From positions 6,646 through 50,800 of the forward strand of contig QXVZ01003732.1 of the NCBI GenBank assembly GCA_008931825.1: DNA of 44,155 nt, read 5' to 3'. Source of the DNA: Phallusia fumigata (taxonomy: Eukaryota; Chordata; Ascidiacea; Phlebobranchia; Ascidiidae). Made by a program: the position numbers and the translations under genes. Positions 13,301 to 40,137 of this stretch are shown piece by piece; the stretch's first letter is position 1; the number at the start of each line of letters is the position of its first letter. The notes beneath the pieces are model-generated. The model saw only the letters and a program-made list of their open reading frames with translations, made no database searches and was not told the DNA's origin.

Positions 13301-14946
13301 CTTCGCTGGTGGTTGATCCGCTTCCACCGCTAGATGTCGTATGTTTTTATTTTAAAATAAGTGTGGTTTCTAGGCTTGGCTTGGGAAGTCTGAGAATATG
13401 CAGCAAATGGAATTGTACTGGCACAATTGTTTCTATTCGTAGCTAGGTCTAAAAAATAGAACATGTGTAGTTAGTTGTTAGTCAGCTTGCTTGGCCGCCA
13501 AAGAAACCGCAAATGGTTTGCGGTCAGAAACCTTACGCAAATATGTATTCGGGCATATTCTTGGGCTTTGTTTTTTTGTATTACAGTAAACCTTGGTTGT
13601 CCAATACGATTGGACAGATAAGTTCTTCCGGATAAGACGAAGATCCGGTTTATCCAAATGCATTTGTTGCAAGCCTGACGTTATCTAAATAGTAGTTGCT
13701 CGGAAAAATGAACTAATTGAACACATTAGCTACCCACTGATGATATAATTCTTTCAAAATGAAACGAATCTATTGATACAGCATAACCTCACGCCAGTGG
13801 TTCCGAACCGAGTAGGAATTCCTCCCCAGAGAGGAATTTTAAGAGTCAAGGGGAGGAAAGTTTTTTATGATGAGTAAAGTATTTCTTTCACGGTAAACCA
13901 ATAGTTCCAAACCTTTTAATGTTACTTTATATCACTTTGTAGGGAATAAATGAATAGTCGGAATAGGCAAAGGGGGGAATGCATCGAAAAGTTTGAAAAA
14001 CCGCTGCTTGACGCATTGAATTTCCAAAAAGCATTGGGCGACAAACAGAAGAATTGACTGTTACGTCATTCTCGCGGTAATAATGGCCGTTGGTCAGTCA
14101 AATGATTACTATGTATTACATGATTGTGGAGAAGACTACTAACCACAATAGAGTCAACCAATGAGTCTAACAATAAGCAGTTGTTGTGAATAAACATGTA
14201 ACTGCAACATGGATTAGTGTACGACCACATCTTTGTAAAGCAGAAAAAGAGCCTTGTTTTTTCGACACTAACGTCGACCCGCATCAAATAAACTGGATTA
14301 TCCGAAGCACTTTATCAAGAAAAACATTATAAATCCTTCACACCACCAGTTTCATCCAAACTAACTGAGTATTTTATTTTTATTACCGTCGATTTTATGT
14401 TCAAATGCATATACCCACAATAAGATCATCACGTGATCTCGCTAACTTACACAACTCAAAATGGTCATACAACGCCGGATTAAAAATAAAAAATCCACCC
14501 TAGATATCCAGGAAAATTGTTTAGGCTATATAACAAAAATAATTAACGACTCTCCGTTCTTCCAAATTAATAAGATCAATTGCAAAACCTCGTGTAAAGC
14601 TAGGACGCAAGGTATGCGTTCCTTTCTATTATTTCCGCGCTTAACGTACTTTGTTAAATAAGGTTGCTGGTCTTTCTGGACACAGCTCTTACAACATGTT
14701 ATATGCGTTTCGAAACCCACATAAAATGTTGGTTTTATAGACCAGAGCAAAAGTAACAAATACCCTCAATATTTGCAATTTTGTTACCTCTTTACTTGTT
14801 TTAGAAAAACTGGAAGTAGGTTTCCATCCGGCCGTTCCTCCTCGAAAGTGGGAGGCGTTCACGAACGTCGCACTGGCGTTTATAAACGTAAACAACACAA
14901 TGGTCAAATAAATCTTGACCGAAACTTCATGCGTGTGAAGAAACAT
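1218..14946 (-). CDS. Secreted modular protein with HFRGGT module and EGF-like domain, 5' nine exons, 3' end open
   Basis: Exons, 5' to 3': 14946-14788, 10416-10178, 8103-7963, 5616-5478, 3831-3660, 3599-3461, 3268-3113, 2087-2047, 1346-1218. They total 1315 bp in continuous phase, 438 residues, one base left over. Residues 1-26 form a signal peptide; NASHFRGGT follows at about 30. Motifs in order: DWMVGYN, RCWVNGL, SDTDKPNSSP, GCPITIKIPV, a DDDDD turn with CRFG, CRLTYSG, IIIEDYP, VPLQFLV, KPEFTGETPP, SWTPLP, FCFTAKDSAG, then an EGF-like domain (396-438). N-glycosylation sequons (NAS, NTT, NES, NVS) fit an extracellular product. From memory, the same motif order recurs in uncharacterised secreted proteins of cnidarians, molluscs and amphioxus; I know no assigned function. 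Joining exons restores motifs across junctions (VFI-W-YEGRCW, SAG-LSSVQRCI), which supports the model. Intron 1 (4.4 kb) is mostly transposon. Confidence 0.86.
2047..2087 (-). CDS. Secreted protein exon 8 (residues 382-395, small exon)
   Basis: Completes SAG as GLSSVQRCITLLVA, the usual end of the module (SAGL-x-S-x-x-x-CI). 41 bp, acceptor TTTTTTAG, donor GTAAGT, one base carried over. Confidence 0.85.
2420..2735 (+). repeat. Two G-rich repeat units
   Basis: Heads AGGGGGCTAAGAGGGTAAC at 2421 and GGGACCTAGTGGGGTAACC at 2586; the second runs on to AAAAGTGCATGGACCAACC near 2705. In an intron of the secreted-protein gene. Confidence 0.75.
3113..3268 (-). CDS. Secreted protein exon 7 (residues 330-381)
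   Basis: ITDITFIFPFGSEKSNLEEL, then MNVSWTPLPEQSGKSIFCFT and AKDSA. 156 bp, acceptor TTTTTAG, donor GTAAAG, two bases carried over. Confidence 0.88.
3461..3599 (-). CDS. Secreted protein exon 6 (residues 284-329)
   Basis: YESTEPCAAKPEFTGETPPV, then a stretch ending SVYVKPSTDSHK. 139 bp, acceptor TTTCACAG, donor GTAAGT, two bases carried over. Confidence 0.88.
3660..3831 (-). CDS. Secreted protein exon 5 (residues 227-283)
   Basis: EECRLTYSGGGSNTTVSVAI, IIEDYPKGAI, ending SYVPLQFLVR. Acceptor GTTTAG, donor GTAAGA, one base carried over. Confidence 0.88.
4743..5350 (+). repeat. Two more G-rich repeat units
   Basis: Heads AGGGGGTTAGTGGAGTAAC (4746) and AGGGCTGGCAAGATAACC (5226). The second has CATATCTACCAGCTGC and AAAGTGCATGGACAAGCTGC (to 5350), just before exon 4. 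Confidence 0.75.
5478..5616 (-). CDS. Secreted protein exon 4 (residues 180-226)
   Basis: MQRGCPITIKIPVTDDDDDK, ILCRFGRSEEECGDKCFEYV and HFSLQQ. Acidic turn and four cysteines in the order C-x2-FG, EC, C expected for this module. Acceptor TTTGTAG, donor GTAAAA, phase 0 at its end. Confidence 0.88.
6088..6866. mobile_element. Tc1/pogo-like non-autonomous element, 779 bp, intron 3 of the secreted-protein gene
   Basis: TA-flanked ends: CAGACGAATCCTGTTAATCG at 6088, and (reversed) CAGACGAATCCGGTTAATTG ending at 6866; TA at 6086-6087 and 6867-6868. GGTTAAT-x-GCATA is repeated inside both ends, as sub-terminal repeats. No coding frame. Confidence 0.75.
7005..7051 (+). repeat. Fragment of the 32855-type hAT MITE
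   Basis: AGATGGAAAGGGACTTG, then AAACCTACCCCTTAGTTGCG and CCCATG match the right end of the 32855-33195 element (GATGGAAAGGGACCTGG, CCCCTAGTTGCGTCCATG). No matching left end was found. Confidence 0.6.
7679..7735 (-). repeat. Orphan terminal repeat of the 6088 element family
   Basis: On the minus strand AGACAATCTGGGTTAACTGC, then CAGCCAATTCGCCAAGC and TTTTTATGAGATTAAC, matching the first ~65 bases of the 6088 element (GCCAATTTGCCAAGCG, TTTTTATGCGATTAAC) with substitutions. It may be the true far end of a larger, older element. Confidence 0.6.
7963..8103 (-). CDS. Secreted protein exon 3 (residues 133-179)
   Basis: YEGRCWVNGLYNHGCAWRLQ, then RSDTDKPNSSPESG; the RSDT-x-x-x-NSSP motif is typical of the module. 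Acceptor TATGTAG, donor GTAGGT, 141 bp. Confidence 0.85.
8104..10177. other. Intron 2 of the secreted-protein gene, no recognised element
   Basis: About 2.1 kb of AT-rich sequence. A segment around 9626-9660 with GTTGTCGCCCAATG resembles, inverted, 14030-14050. No coding exon fits the phase between exons 2 and 3, and none is needed. Confidence 0.6.
10178..10416 (-). CDS. Secreted protein exon 2 (residues 54-132)
   Basis: Begins IQIEYNLNWRTSYNGNDMCS and ends VDEDWMVGYNRITYNVTQ then LEPVFI; 239 bp, donor GTGAGT with two bases of a Trp codon completed by exon 3. The acceptor ACTGTAG is formed where a transposon terminal repeat abuts the exon. Confidence 0.82.
10420..10560 (+). mobile_element. 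pogo/Tigger-like terminal repeat abutting exon 2 of the secreted-protein gene
   Basis: After a TA at 10418-10419 comes CAGTAAACCTCGGTTATTCC, close to pogo/Tigger ends, followed by repeated ATCCGGAT motifs. The minus-strand acceptor of exon 2 uses the A of this TA. A near copy of the terminus starts at 13584. The matching opposite end was not identified with certainty. Confidence 0.65.
10805..11983. mobile_element. Non-autonomous DNA transposon, about 1.18 kb, long inverted repeats
   Basis: Left arm from 10805 and right arm to 11983 share ACGGTGGCCCAC, a CAATT-x-AACAA block, TTTTTTTGCAGACAATT, TACGGCGTATCAAAAATAGC and the start of ACTTCTTG-TGCGCAA in mirrored order. Flanks CAGTGCTT (10797-10804) and CAGTGCGT (11984-11991) match at 7 of 8 bases, suggesting an 8-bp hAT-like duplication. 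The left arm is longer because a T-rich GCAGACA/GCAAACA motif is repeated. No transposase frame is visible inside. Confidence 0.75.
11984..13583. other. Middle of intron 1 of the secreted-protein gene, no gene seen
   Basis: Between the 10805 element and the 13584 terminal repeat there are only short open frames without motifs. It probably belongs to old transposon sequence, judging by the inverted arms on either side (inference). Confidence 0.45.
13584..13663 (+). mobile_element. Second pogo/Tigger-like terminal repeat, same orientation
   Basis: TA then CAGTAAACCTTGGTTGTCC, followed by GGATAAGACGAAGATCCGG and GGTTTATCC. Same family and orientation as the 10420 terminus, so the two are not the two ends of one simple element. 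Confidence 0.55.
13795..14006. mobile_element. hAT-type MITE, 212 bp, nested in intron 1 of the secreted-protein gene
   Basis: Left end CAGTGGTTCCGAACC, right end (reversed) CAGCGGTTTTTCAAAC; flanks CCTCACGC (13787-13794) and CTTGACGC (14007-14014) match at 6 of 8 positions. Same CAGTGGTT family as the copy at 39105. Confidence 0.65.
14041..14360 (-). repeat. Inverted counterpart of the 10.45-10.80 kb sequence
   Basis: Read on the minus strand it contains GTTTTTCTTGATAAAGTGC, TTCGGATAATCC and GCCATTATTACCGCG-x-GAATGACG followed by ACAGTCAATT. The same blocks occur on the plus strand at about 10490-10520 and 10750-10785. The pair brackets most of intron 1, as the arms of one large composite element or of two related insertions. 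Confidence 0.5.
14788..14946 (-). CDS. Secreted protein exon 1 (signal peptide, residues 1-53)
   Basis: Starts MFLHTHEVSVKIYLTIVLFT, a basic/polar head and hydrophobic core, then small residues (NASATFVNAS) where cleavage is likely, then HFRGGTAGWKPTSS. Donor GTAACA after SKE, phase 0. The HFRGGT motif shows this is the first exon of the module. The opposite strand is also open here but shows no motif. Confidence 0.85.
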
Positions 14947-17282
14947 GACGAAAACTTTCTTTCTGTATTTGAAACAGCCTTTTTCACGTCCAGCAACGTA
15001 TCGATCAACAAAAAGTGATAATCATTATAATAGGTTGCCAGAGTGCCCTGCAAAAGTGCAAAAGCTTAAAAATTCGCATTCACTCACCAAAACCAATCAA
15101 AAGCCACCGACAAACTTTGAAAAAGTCAAAAAGACCGTAACTCAAGATTACCCGGGCGATTTCTAAATGAAATATTCAGCATCTGGGCGAACAATTTAAT
15201 TTTTGTTTTCTTGATTTACTATCTTTACTCTCAAACATTTGTAAGCTGTCAAACATTGATGTGACAATTTCCGTATGTTTCGCGTAACCACAGTATCATT
15301 TTAGGTCGTAAAAGCAAATTAGTACTACGTGAGTGCTACGATAAACAGTACAATTAGCAAAACATTTGGACAAGCCGAAACTATCGACAGACACCATTGT
15401 TCCAGCTTGTCCCTTTCCAATTCGCCAACACAAGATAGCCTCTCAAACTGTTGGGCACATCTAGGTTTTATAAAACTAATTTTATGCATTTTTTATTGCA
15501 TTTTGTGCTTAACAATACATATGTTGTCTAGGATTAGATCAACGTCACCAAACAATGTGGCTGTGCTACCAATATTGTAGGTATAACCACACCGTTGCGT
15601 GAAAGCTAAGATCAGGGGCGTAAACTCGGTTACTAGCGTTTTTTGAGAACGTGAATGAGTAAGCGCAGCGTAATGCAATATTGCTAAACAAGCCATTTTC
15701 AGAAGAAAGTGGTCTTAACGAGAGCGGCGGAGGTTTGTCACGGACTATTGATCGTTTGCAACGTGCGTGTTTTCAATCTATCCCCACTCGTTGGTCACCG
15801 GTTACTACGCAGTAAATGTTTCGTTTGGTGGCAAGTTTTATGATACAAAAGTTGTCTTTGTGTTGGAATCGAGTTCATTTACCTCTGACACACGCGTCAG
15901 TGTCGATTTAGTACGTAAACGTGACTGATACACGGTGCAACCTTATTCTTGTACCATTATTTGCCATGTGTCAGTGAAGGATCGTCCTGTTTAGCGTTGG
16001 TGCACCATGCTACCCACGCTATTGCTGCAGATAGATTGGATTTGAAGAACCCTTAACCAGACCTGCTGTTGCTGGAGAACATGTCCACAAGATTATTGTC
16101 AATGTTATAGGCTCAACCAAAAAACACCTTGGGCCAATCAAGGTGCCTGAATCGGAATAATTTTCTAAGTTGCAGATTGGCCTTTGTGCCATATGGCCTA
16201 ATGCCTTTTTCTTTCATTAATGCATAGTCTTTAAGTAAAAAAAACAGCAAAAGTAAATGTGCTAAATTAGAAATACATCACATTTAATAAACAAGCTTTA
16301 ATACGTCCATTAACACCTACCTTCCATTGTGCACTACTGTGGTTAATATAAAACATAGTCTTTACAGTAAACCTTTAAAACTGCATACCAAGTATTGACT
16401 CATGTGAAGTTTGTCACACAACTTTTAGTTATAAAATGACACTAGTTGAATGATGAAAAAAGCCATGTTAAAATACAGCATTTTAAAAGATTTTTGTCGT
16501 TGAATACTAATCATGCACAAAATTGTACTGTCACTAAAAACATGATTTGTAATTATTAAATGCCATAAAGCCCTGATCCTTAGTAAATATCAACCTAATA
16601 ATTAAATTGGGACATTTTCAATGTAACAAAGTAATTGCCAACAGTCTAGACTCAATGATTAAATCTTTTAACTCCACTGGGCCCTGAAATAGTGTTCTGG
16701 AATAGATATACCAGCCATTTTTTTGACATGGCACAAAGTGATAGAAGGCAACTGACAGCAATTAGTACTCCAGGAAAAAAGCATTCCATATCACTGGTTT
16801 TCACCAATGCAAATCCACAAGCAACTAAAACATACATTGCTGTGGAAAAATGCCTTCATTACATTTCATTTAGCATGTAGGTAACTGGGTGTACCTTTAT
16901 ATTGTTGCAAACAGATGGTATATTTTCATTGCAAAATGTGCATTTCTCCAATGTTAGGTTTACTGCGGCAGTGTTTATGATATTAGTCGGTGGCTCTTGC
17001 AACGATATTTTAACACTTAAACACTGATGAAGTGTTGCTTATTATATTAAGTACTGTACAACAAAAAAAGGATCTACCAGGCATACCGATGATAAACCTC
17101 TCAACAATAGATGCAGTGGAAACCAGCATAACTTTCACACAATAGGTGTTACTGCAAAAGGTCATCAGTAAAGCAGAACGAGACATTGTATATAGTACTA
17201 TTGATATTAAATTGCATGAATCTCATTTCATGTCAAAGTAAACAAGACATTACAGAAAAGAATGAGCAGTGTTGGTGAGGAA
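14947..17282. other. Intergenic region between the two minus-strand genes
   Basis: About 2.3 kb from the kinase stop to the start of the secreted-protein gene. Apart from the coding-like stretch at 15752-16160 I see no gene. It must hold the kinase 3' UTR and the promoter of the secreted-protein gene, but I found no convincing TATA box or AATAAA. Confidence 0.6.
15752..16160 (+). pseudogene. Decayed coding-like stretch, three consecutive frames, unidentified
   Basis: Three open pieces follow each other on the plus strand with protein-like composition. 15752-15928 has LVTGYYAVNVSFGGKFYDTK and VVFVLESSSF. 15925-16059 has HHATHAIAADRLDLKNP. About 16035-16160 has LTRPAVAGEHVHKIIVNVIG and STKKHLGPIKVPESE then TAA. 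Each starts where the previous frame hits a stop, as in a frameshifted pseudogene or element remnant. I do not recognise the protein. Confidence 0.35.
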
Positions 17283-36462
<19,180 letters not shown>

Positions 36463-37014
36463 GTTAGTTCTGCCTGCTACTCCATTTTAATTGTCTCACA
36501 AAAATTGCCAGGTTAGGTTTTCGCACTAAAATTTCTAAAAAAAATTACACAAGCAATGTTCTTTGTGCCAAATGTTATTGCTAGTGTATTTCTGCAGTGC
36601 ATTTACTAACATTATGGTTCACTTAAAGTGATTACATTAAAACAAAAATCAATCAACATTATGTTAAGTAACGTAAGTATTAATAAAACCCAACAATAGC
36701 CAGTGTAAAAAATGCCACAGATGCAACACCTGTCATTAAAAGGATATGTAACCTTGCTGTGCTTTAGAGCGGCATTCTCAGACCGGGGTGCACCACAACA
36801 ACCAATAGGGTAAATTAGTATGATGGGGTGTGAAGGGTTTTACCACCAAAAAACTGTAGTCTCCAATAAAATTATACATTGAAGGAAAAGTAATTCAGCA
36901 ATATTCTTGTGATTTACGTTTTATGACAAGTTGTTTTAAGTTTATACATATGTACTGTGCTAGGTCACAAAATAATAGTTGCTTTACAGGCTTAGGCCTT
37001 TTTAAAAATCATTG
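36463..37014. promoter_or_regulatory. Upstream region of the kinase gene (5' UTR/promoter, not resolved)
   Basis: Directly upstream of the ATG at 36462. GTAGCAG just before the start could act as a splice or trans-splice acceptor, and an ATG-GAG-TAG mini-ORF lies at 36485-36477. No TATA motif stands out. Transcription start unknown. Confidence 0.3.
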
Positions 37015-37022
37015 CTTTACAG

Positions 37023-37225
37023 CAGTGTTTCTCAAACTTTTTTAGCCCAAGGACCACTTTATCTTTGAATTTTTTTCTGAGGACCACCACACAGAATTCC
37101 ATTCAAACATGCTCACAAAACAGGAGATTATATACACACATGCCTAGTTAATTCATCTTTTCACAGACCACTATGAGGGGATGGCGGACCACTAGTGTCT
37201 GCGGCCCACACTTTGAGAATCACTG
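37023..37225. mobile_element. hAT-type MITE, 203 bp, upstream of the kinase gene
   Basis: Ends CAGTGTTTCTCAAACTTTTT and (reversed) CAGTGATTCTCAAAGTGTG, with perfect 8-bp duplications CTTTACAG at 37015-37022 and 37226-37233. Interior GGACCAC motifs recur in mirrored order. Resembles Charlie-like hAT MITEs. Confidence 0.9.
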
Positions 37226-38103
37226 CTTTACAGGCTTAGGCCTTTTTTTAACGATTTGCAGCTAACTAGTGACCATTTATTTGACATTGTTTAGATGTGT
37301 AATTATCCACAGTTATGGAAGATTTGGAACAGTGTTCTTAACCTAGGTGTGGGCGCTAGGGGGGAACACTTCAAATGCAAAATTTTGTTTCTTATTTTCT
37401 CGTCATCCACAAATCCCGCAAGAAAGCACAGAAGGGTACAAGGATACATAAATGAGTGGGTCTAAACAAATCAAATTATGACCCAACAATATGTTTCAAC
37501 AACTTCTTTTTAGATGTTTGTTGTGTCATAAGTTTATTTTCACATTTTCGCAGAAGACATATGGGCTTAGGTAAAATGGTTGCTGTCGTAATTCTGCAAT
37601 GGTTTAAGTAAAAACGTAATCTTTTACACAGACTTCGTAATAGATTGATTGAGAGTTGAAGGACACTTAAATTGTGCACTCTCTTAAAACCCTACAATAA
37701 GTAAGGGAGGCACGGTAGGAAAAAAATATTCCAAACCACTGATCTGGAAGGCATGGGATAGTTTTAAAAGTTAAAAAACAGACCTCAATTCACTGTTGTA
37801 TTGTTTCTTTAAATTGAACATGACATGTACTGCAGTACTGTAAGTTAGAAGTGCATGTTTTCATAACGCTGCTATGATTTTCATCACCAATTACAACAAA
37901 ACACAGAAGTGTCTGTATACAATTCCTAATTTGGGTAACTTTTGTCACACTACAATAGATTGAGGTCAGGGGTAAGAATAGTTGTTAGTCAGAGTTTACT
38001 CGATTCAAATTTACCTTAGTTTCTTTAATACCAATTTTGGTCTTGCGCTTGAAAAATAGAAAGAAAAACAAACGTTTAATTTTGTCTGTAGGCGTAAATT
38101 TCA

Positions 38104-38150
38104 GGATCTGGTGTACTTTTTTGACCAAACGCAATAACTCCTACGCCTAT
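38104..38150 (+). repeat. 47-bp direct repeat (second copy 39056-39102)
   Basis: TCTGGTGTACTTT then TTGACCAAACGCAATAACTC and GCCTAT in both copies, with about four differences. The second copy runs straight into the MITE at 39105, the first into unrelated sequence, so the first shows the site without that MITE. Confidence 0.75.
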
Positions 38151-38711
38151 CCGAAGACCCCAATGACCTGTATATGTATTAAAGTACCAGTGTTGCCAGG
38201 TCAAATTCTCAAAAAAACGCCAAACGCCTCGTCAAAACCAGCCCAACAACCGCCCAAACAAAGTAAATCTAAAACAATCCCAAAACCAGACAATTCACTT
38301 TTGTAAATTCTAACAGTACCGAACTTTAACAACATGTCCTTCCTGCCTCCTGATTACGGCTTTCTTAACGTACTCTTCCATTTATTGGTTGGGTTGGACT
38401 TGGGGGTCCCGATTGATGCGAGAAGAAAAAATAGAAATATTATTAAAGCAATTTTATTGAAACGCTAAAAATCACAGAAATCGTTTGACACAACAAAACA
38501 TAAAACCAGAAATATAAAAAAATCAACAATCTGAAAAACTGTCAATTTATAAAGACTTAACATCGTCTGCCTGTTTCTTACATGTATTGCGTAAAGCGAT
38601 CGAACATTACAGCTGTAGGCACGAAACTATTGCAACATATTTTTTACGCCAAATAGCCTTTCTTAGGTCAAATAATGTCGCCGTTTGTAAAAATATACAA
38701 AGTCTCCGATT

Positions 38712-38832
38712 TGTCATTTCGATTTAGCTATATCAGAACAGGTTGTCATTCCGATTCAGCTAGATCGGAACGGAAATGTCATTTTCATTCCGATTTTTTT
38801 AGCTAAATCAGAACAGGAATGTCATTCCGAGA
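38712..38832. repeat. Tandem dyad repeat upstream of the kinase gene
   Basis: Three and a third units of TGTCATTCCGATT-x-AGCTA followed by TCAGAACAGG or a variant (38712, 38743, 38774, 38820). Each contains the imperfect palindrome CCGATT-AGCTA-ATCGGAA. The second is the best hairpin (TCCGATTCAGCTAGATCGGA). Confidence 0.8.
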
Positions 38833-39104
38833 GTGCCATTCCCATTAGGGGGCGATTCACAGATTGCGCACGAAAGGCTGACGCGTATGAAGGTTAACAT
38901 ATACATGAAGGTCACTGGGATATTGTATAGATGACGAAGATATGACGCGTGGTCATGAAAGTATGCCAGATCCCAAAAGTCTATGTTTACACTTAAAAAG
39001 AGGTACGTTTAATCCTTTCAGCCAATGAAATTTTCCCTCAAATAAATACAAACTTAGGTCTGGTGTACTTTCTTGACCAAACGCAATAACTCCTTCGCCT
39101 ATGC

Positions 39105-39217
39105 CAGTGGTTTCCAGCCTTTTTTGATGCATTCCCCTTTGCTTCTTTTGAAACTTTACGTTCCTCCCCTACTAAACAAAAAGCGATAAAGTAATATTAA
39201 AAGGTTTGGAACCACTG
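39105..39217. mobile_element. hAT-type MITE related to the 13795 copy
   Basis: Starts CAGTGGTTTCCAGCC and ends in a reversed CAGTGGTTCCAAACC, with CCTCCCC runs inside as in the 13795 copy. The 8-mer GCCTATGC precedes it (39097-39104) and recurs only at 39297-39304, so either the right flank has changed or the inserted unit is longer. Confidence 0.6.
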
Positions 39218-39323
39218 GTTTACTTAAAAAAATACTACAGTGCTCTTAAACAAGCACTTAATTAATTATAAAGTGCAAATTCCTTCCCTTCACTCAAGCC
39301 TATGCAAATACTCCAATGACCGA

Positions 39324-39734
39324 NAGAAAGTACACAAGGTGCAAGCATAGGCTTTTACGTTGTTAAAGTCGCCGATTGCGTCGTTCCGAGGTACCCCCCT
39401 TTGGGGGTCCCTCACAGACAAACCACTGACGGTGTTGTTTTGAAACTTTGAGCGAACTCTTACGAGGGATTACTTTTCCCATCGCACTTGGTCCCATTGT
39501 CCGCAAACAATCCGTTGTGACGTCACAATTTGACGAAAACCTCTTCTTTTAAAGCGTCGCTGGGTGGCGCACGTGACGTAGTGCAGACCCCCGAGGATGG
39601 ACCTTTCCAACGACGCCAAGATCATCGCTCTGCGCCTTCTATTTTTTGCGCAGCGGGGTGGAGAAGAAAGTACACAAAGTGAAAGCATAGGCTTTTATGT
39701 TGTTAATGTCGCCGTTTGTGTTGTTCGAGGTACC
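39324..39734 (+). repeat. Direct repeat pair (39324-39391 and 39666-39734)
   Basis: GAAAGTACACAA, GCATAGGCTTTTA, GTTGTTAA-GTCGCCG and CGAGGTACC occur in both, about 342 bp apart; each is followed by TTGGTCC-ATTGTCCGCAAA further on. This suggests a local duplication. An ambiguous base (N) lies at 39324. Confidence 0.8.
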
Positions 39735-40137
39735 CCGAACTTGGTCCAATTGTCCGCAAAAATTAACTTTTACTTAATTGGAGACATGGTCCGCGGTATT
39801 TCGCGACTGTTTGTTGCTGTTTTTCGCCGTCGCAGGACAATCTACGACCAGACAGGAGCTGCACACGGCACGTAACCCCACCCCCAAAGCGTGGAACGTT
39901 TTCTCCAATAACCAGAATTTTTGCAAAATTTCCATAAATAGCTCAACCTTGCCCAGTCATCACAAAATGGCGTTTTTTACGCAAAGAGATTAACCTGGGA
40001 TATAAAAGTGTTAACGTGGTGAGTCAGATGCACCACAGACGTTTGTTAATACAAAACCTGAATAACCTGCAAATGAAGGTTTAGTGTTTTGTGATCTACC
40101 CTAACGCACAACCATTCACAAAAGGGACGAATTAAAG

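Noticed and set aside
14773-15166. Two overlapping plus-strand frames (81 and 73 codons) opposite exon 1 of the secreted-protein gene
   Set aside because: The minus strand gives a signal peptide plus HFRGGT, a recognised start; the plus frames have no motif.
16652-16880. Overlapping 60-codon frames on both strands below the kinase stop
   Set aside because: They lie in the likely kinase 3' UTR, have no motif or splice context, and frames of this length are common by chance here.
38037-38306. Plus-strand 89-codon Lys/Pro-rich frame
   Set aside because: It overlaps the 47-bp direct repeat and low-complexity A/C-rich sequence and shows no conserved motif.
39999-40010. TATAAAAG as a promoter upstream of the LINE remnant
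   Set aside because: A single AT-rich match near a dead, 5'-truncated retrotransposon; no supporting element or start site.
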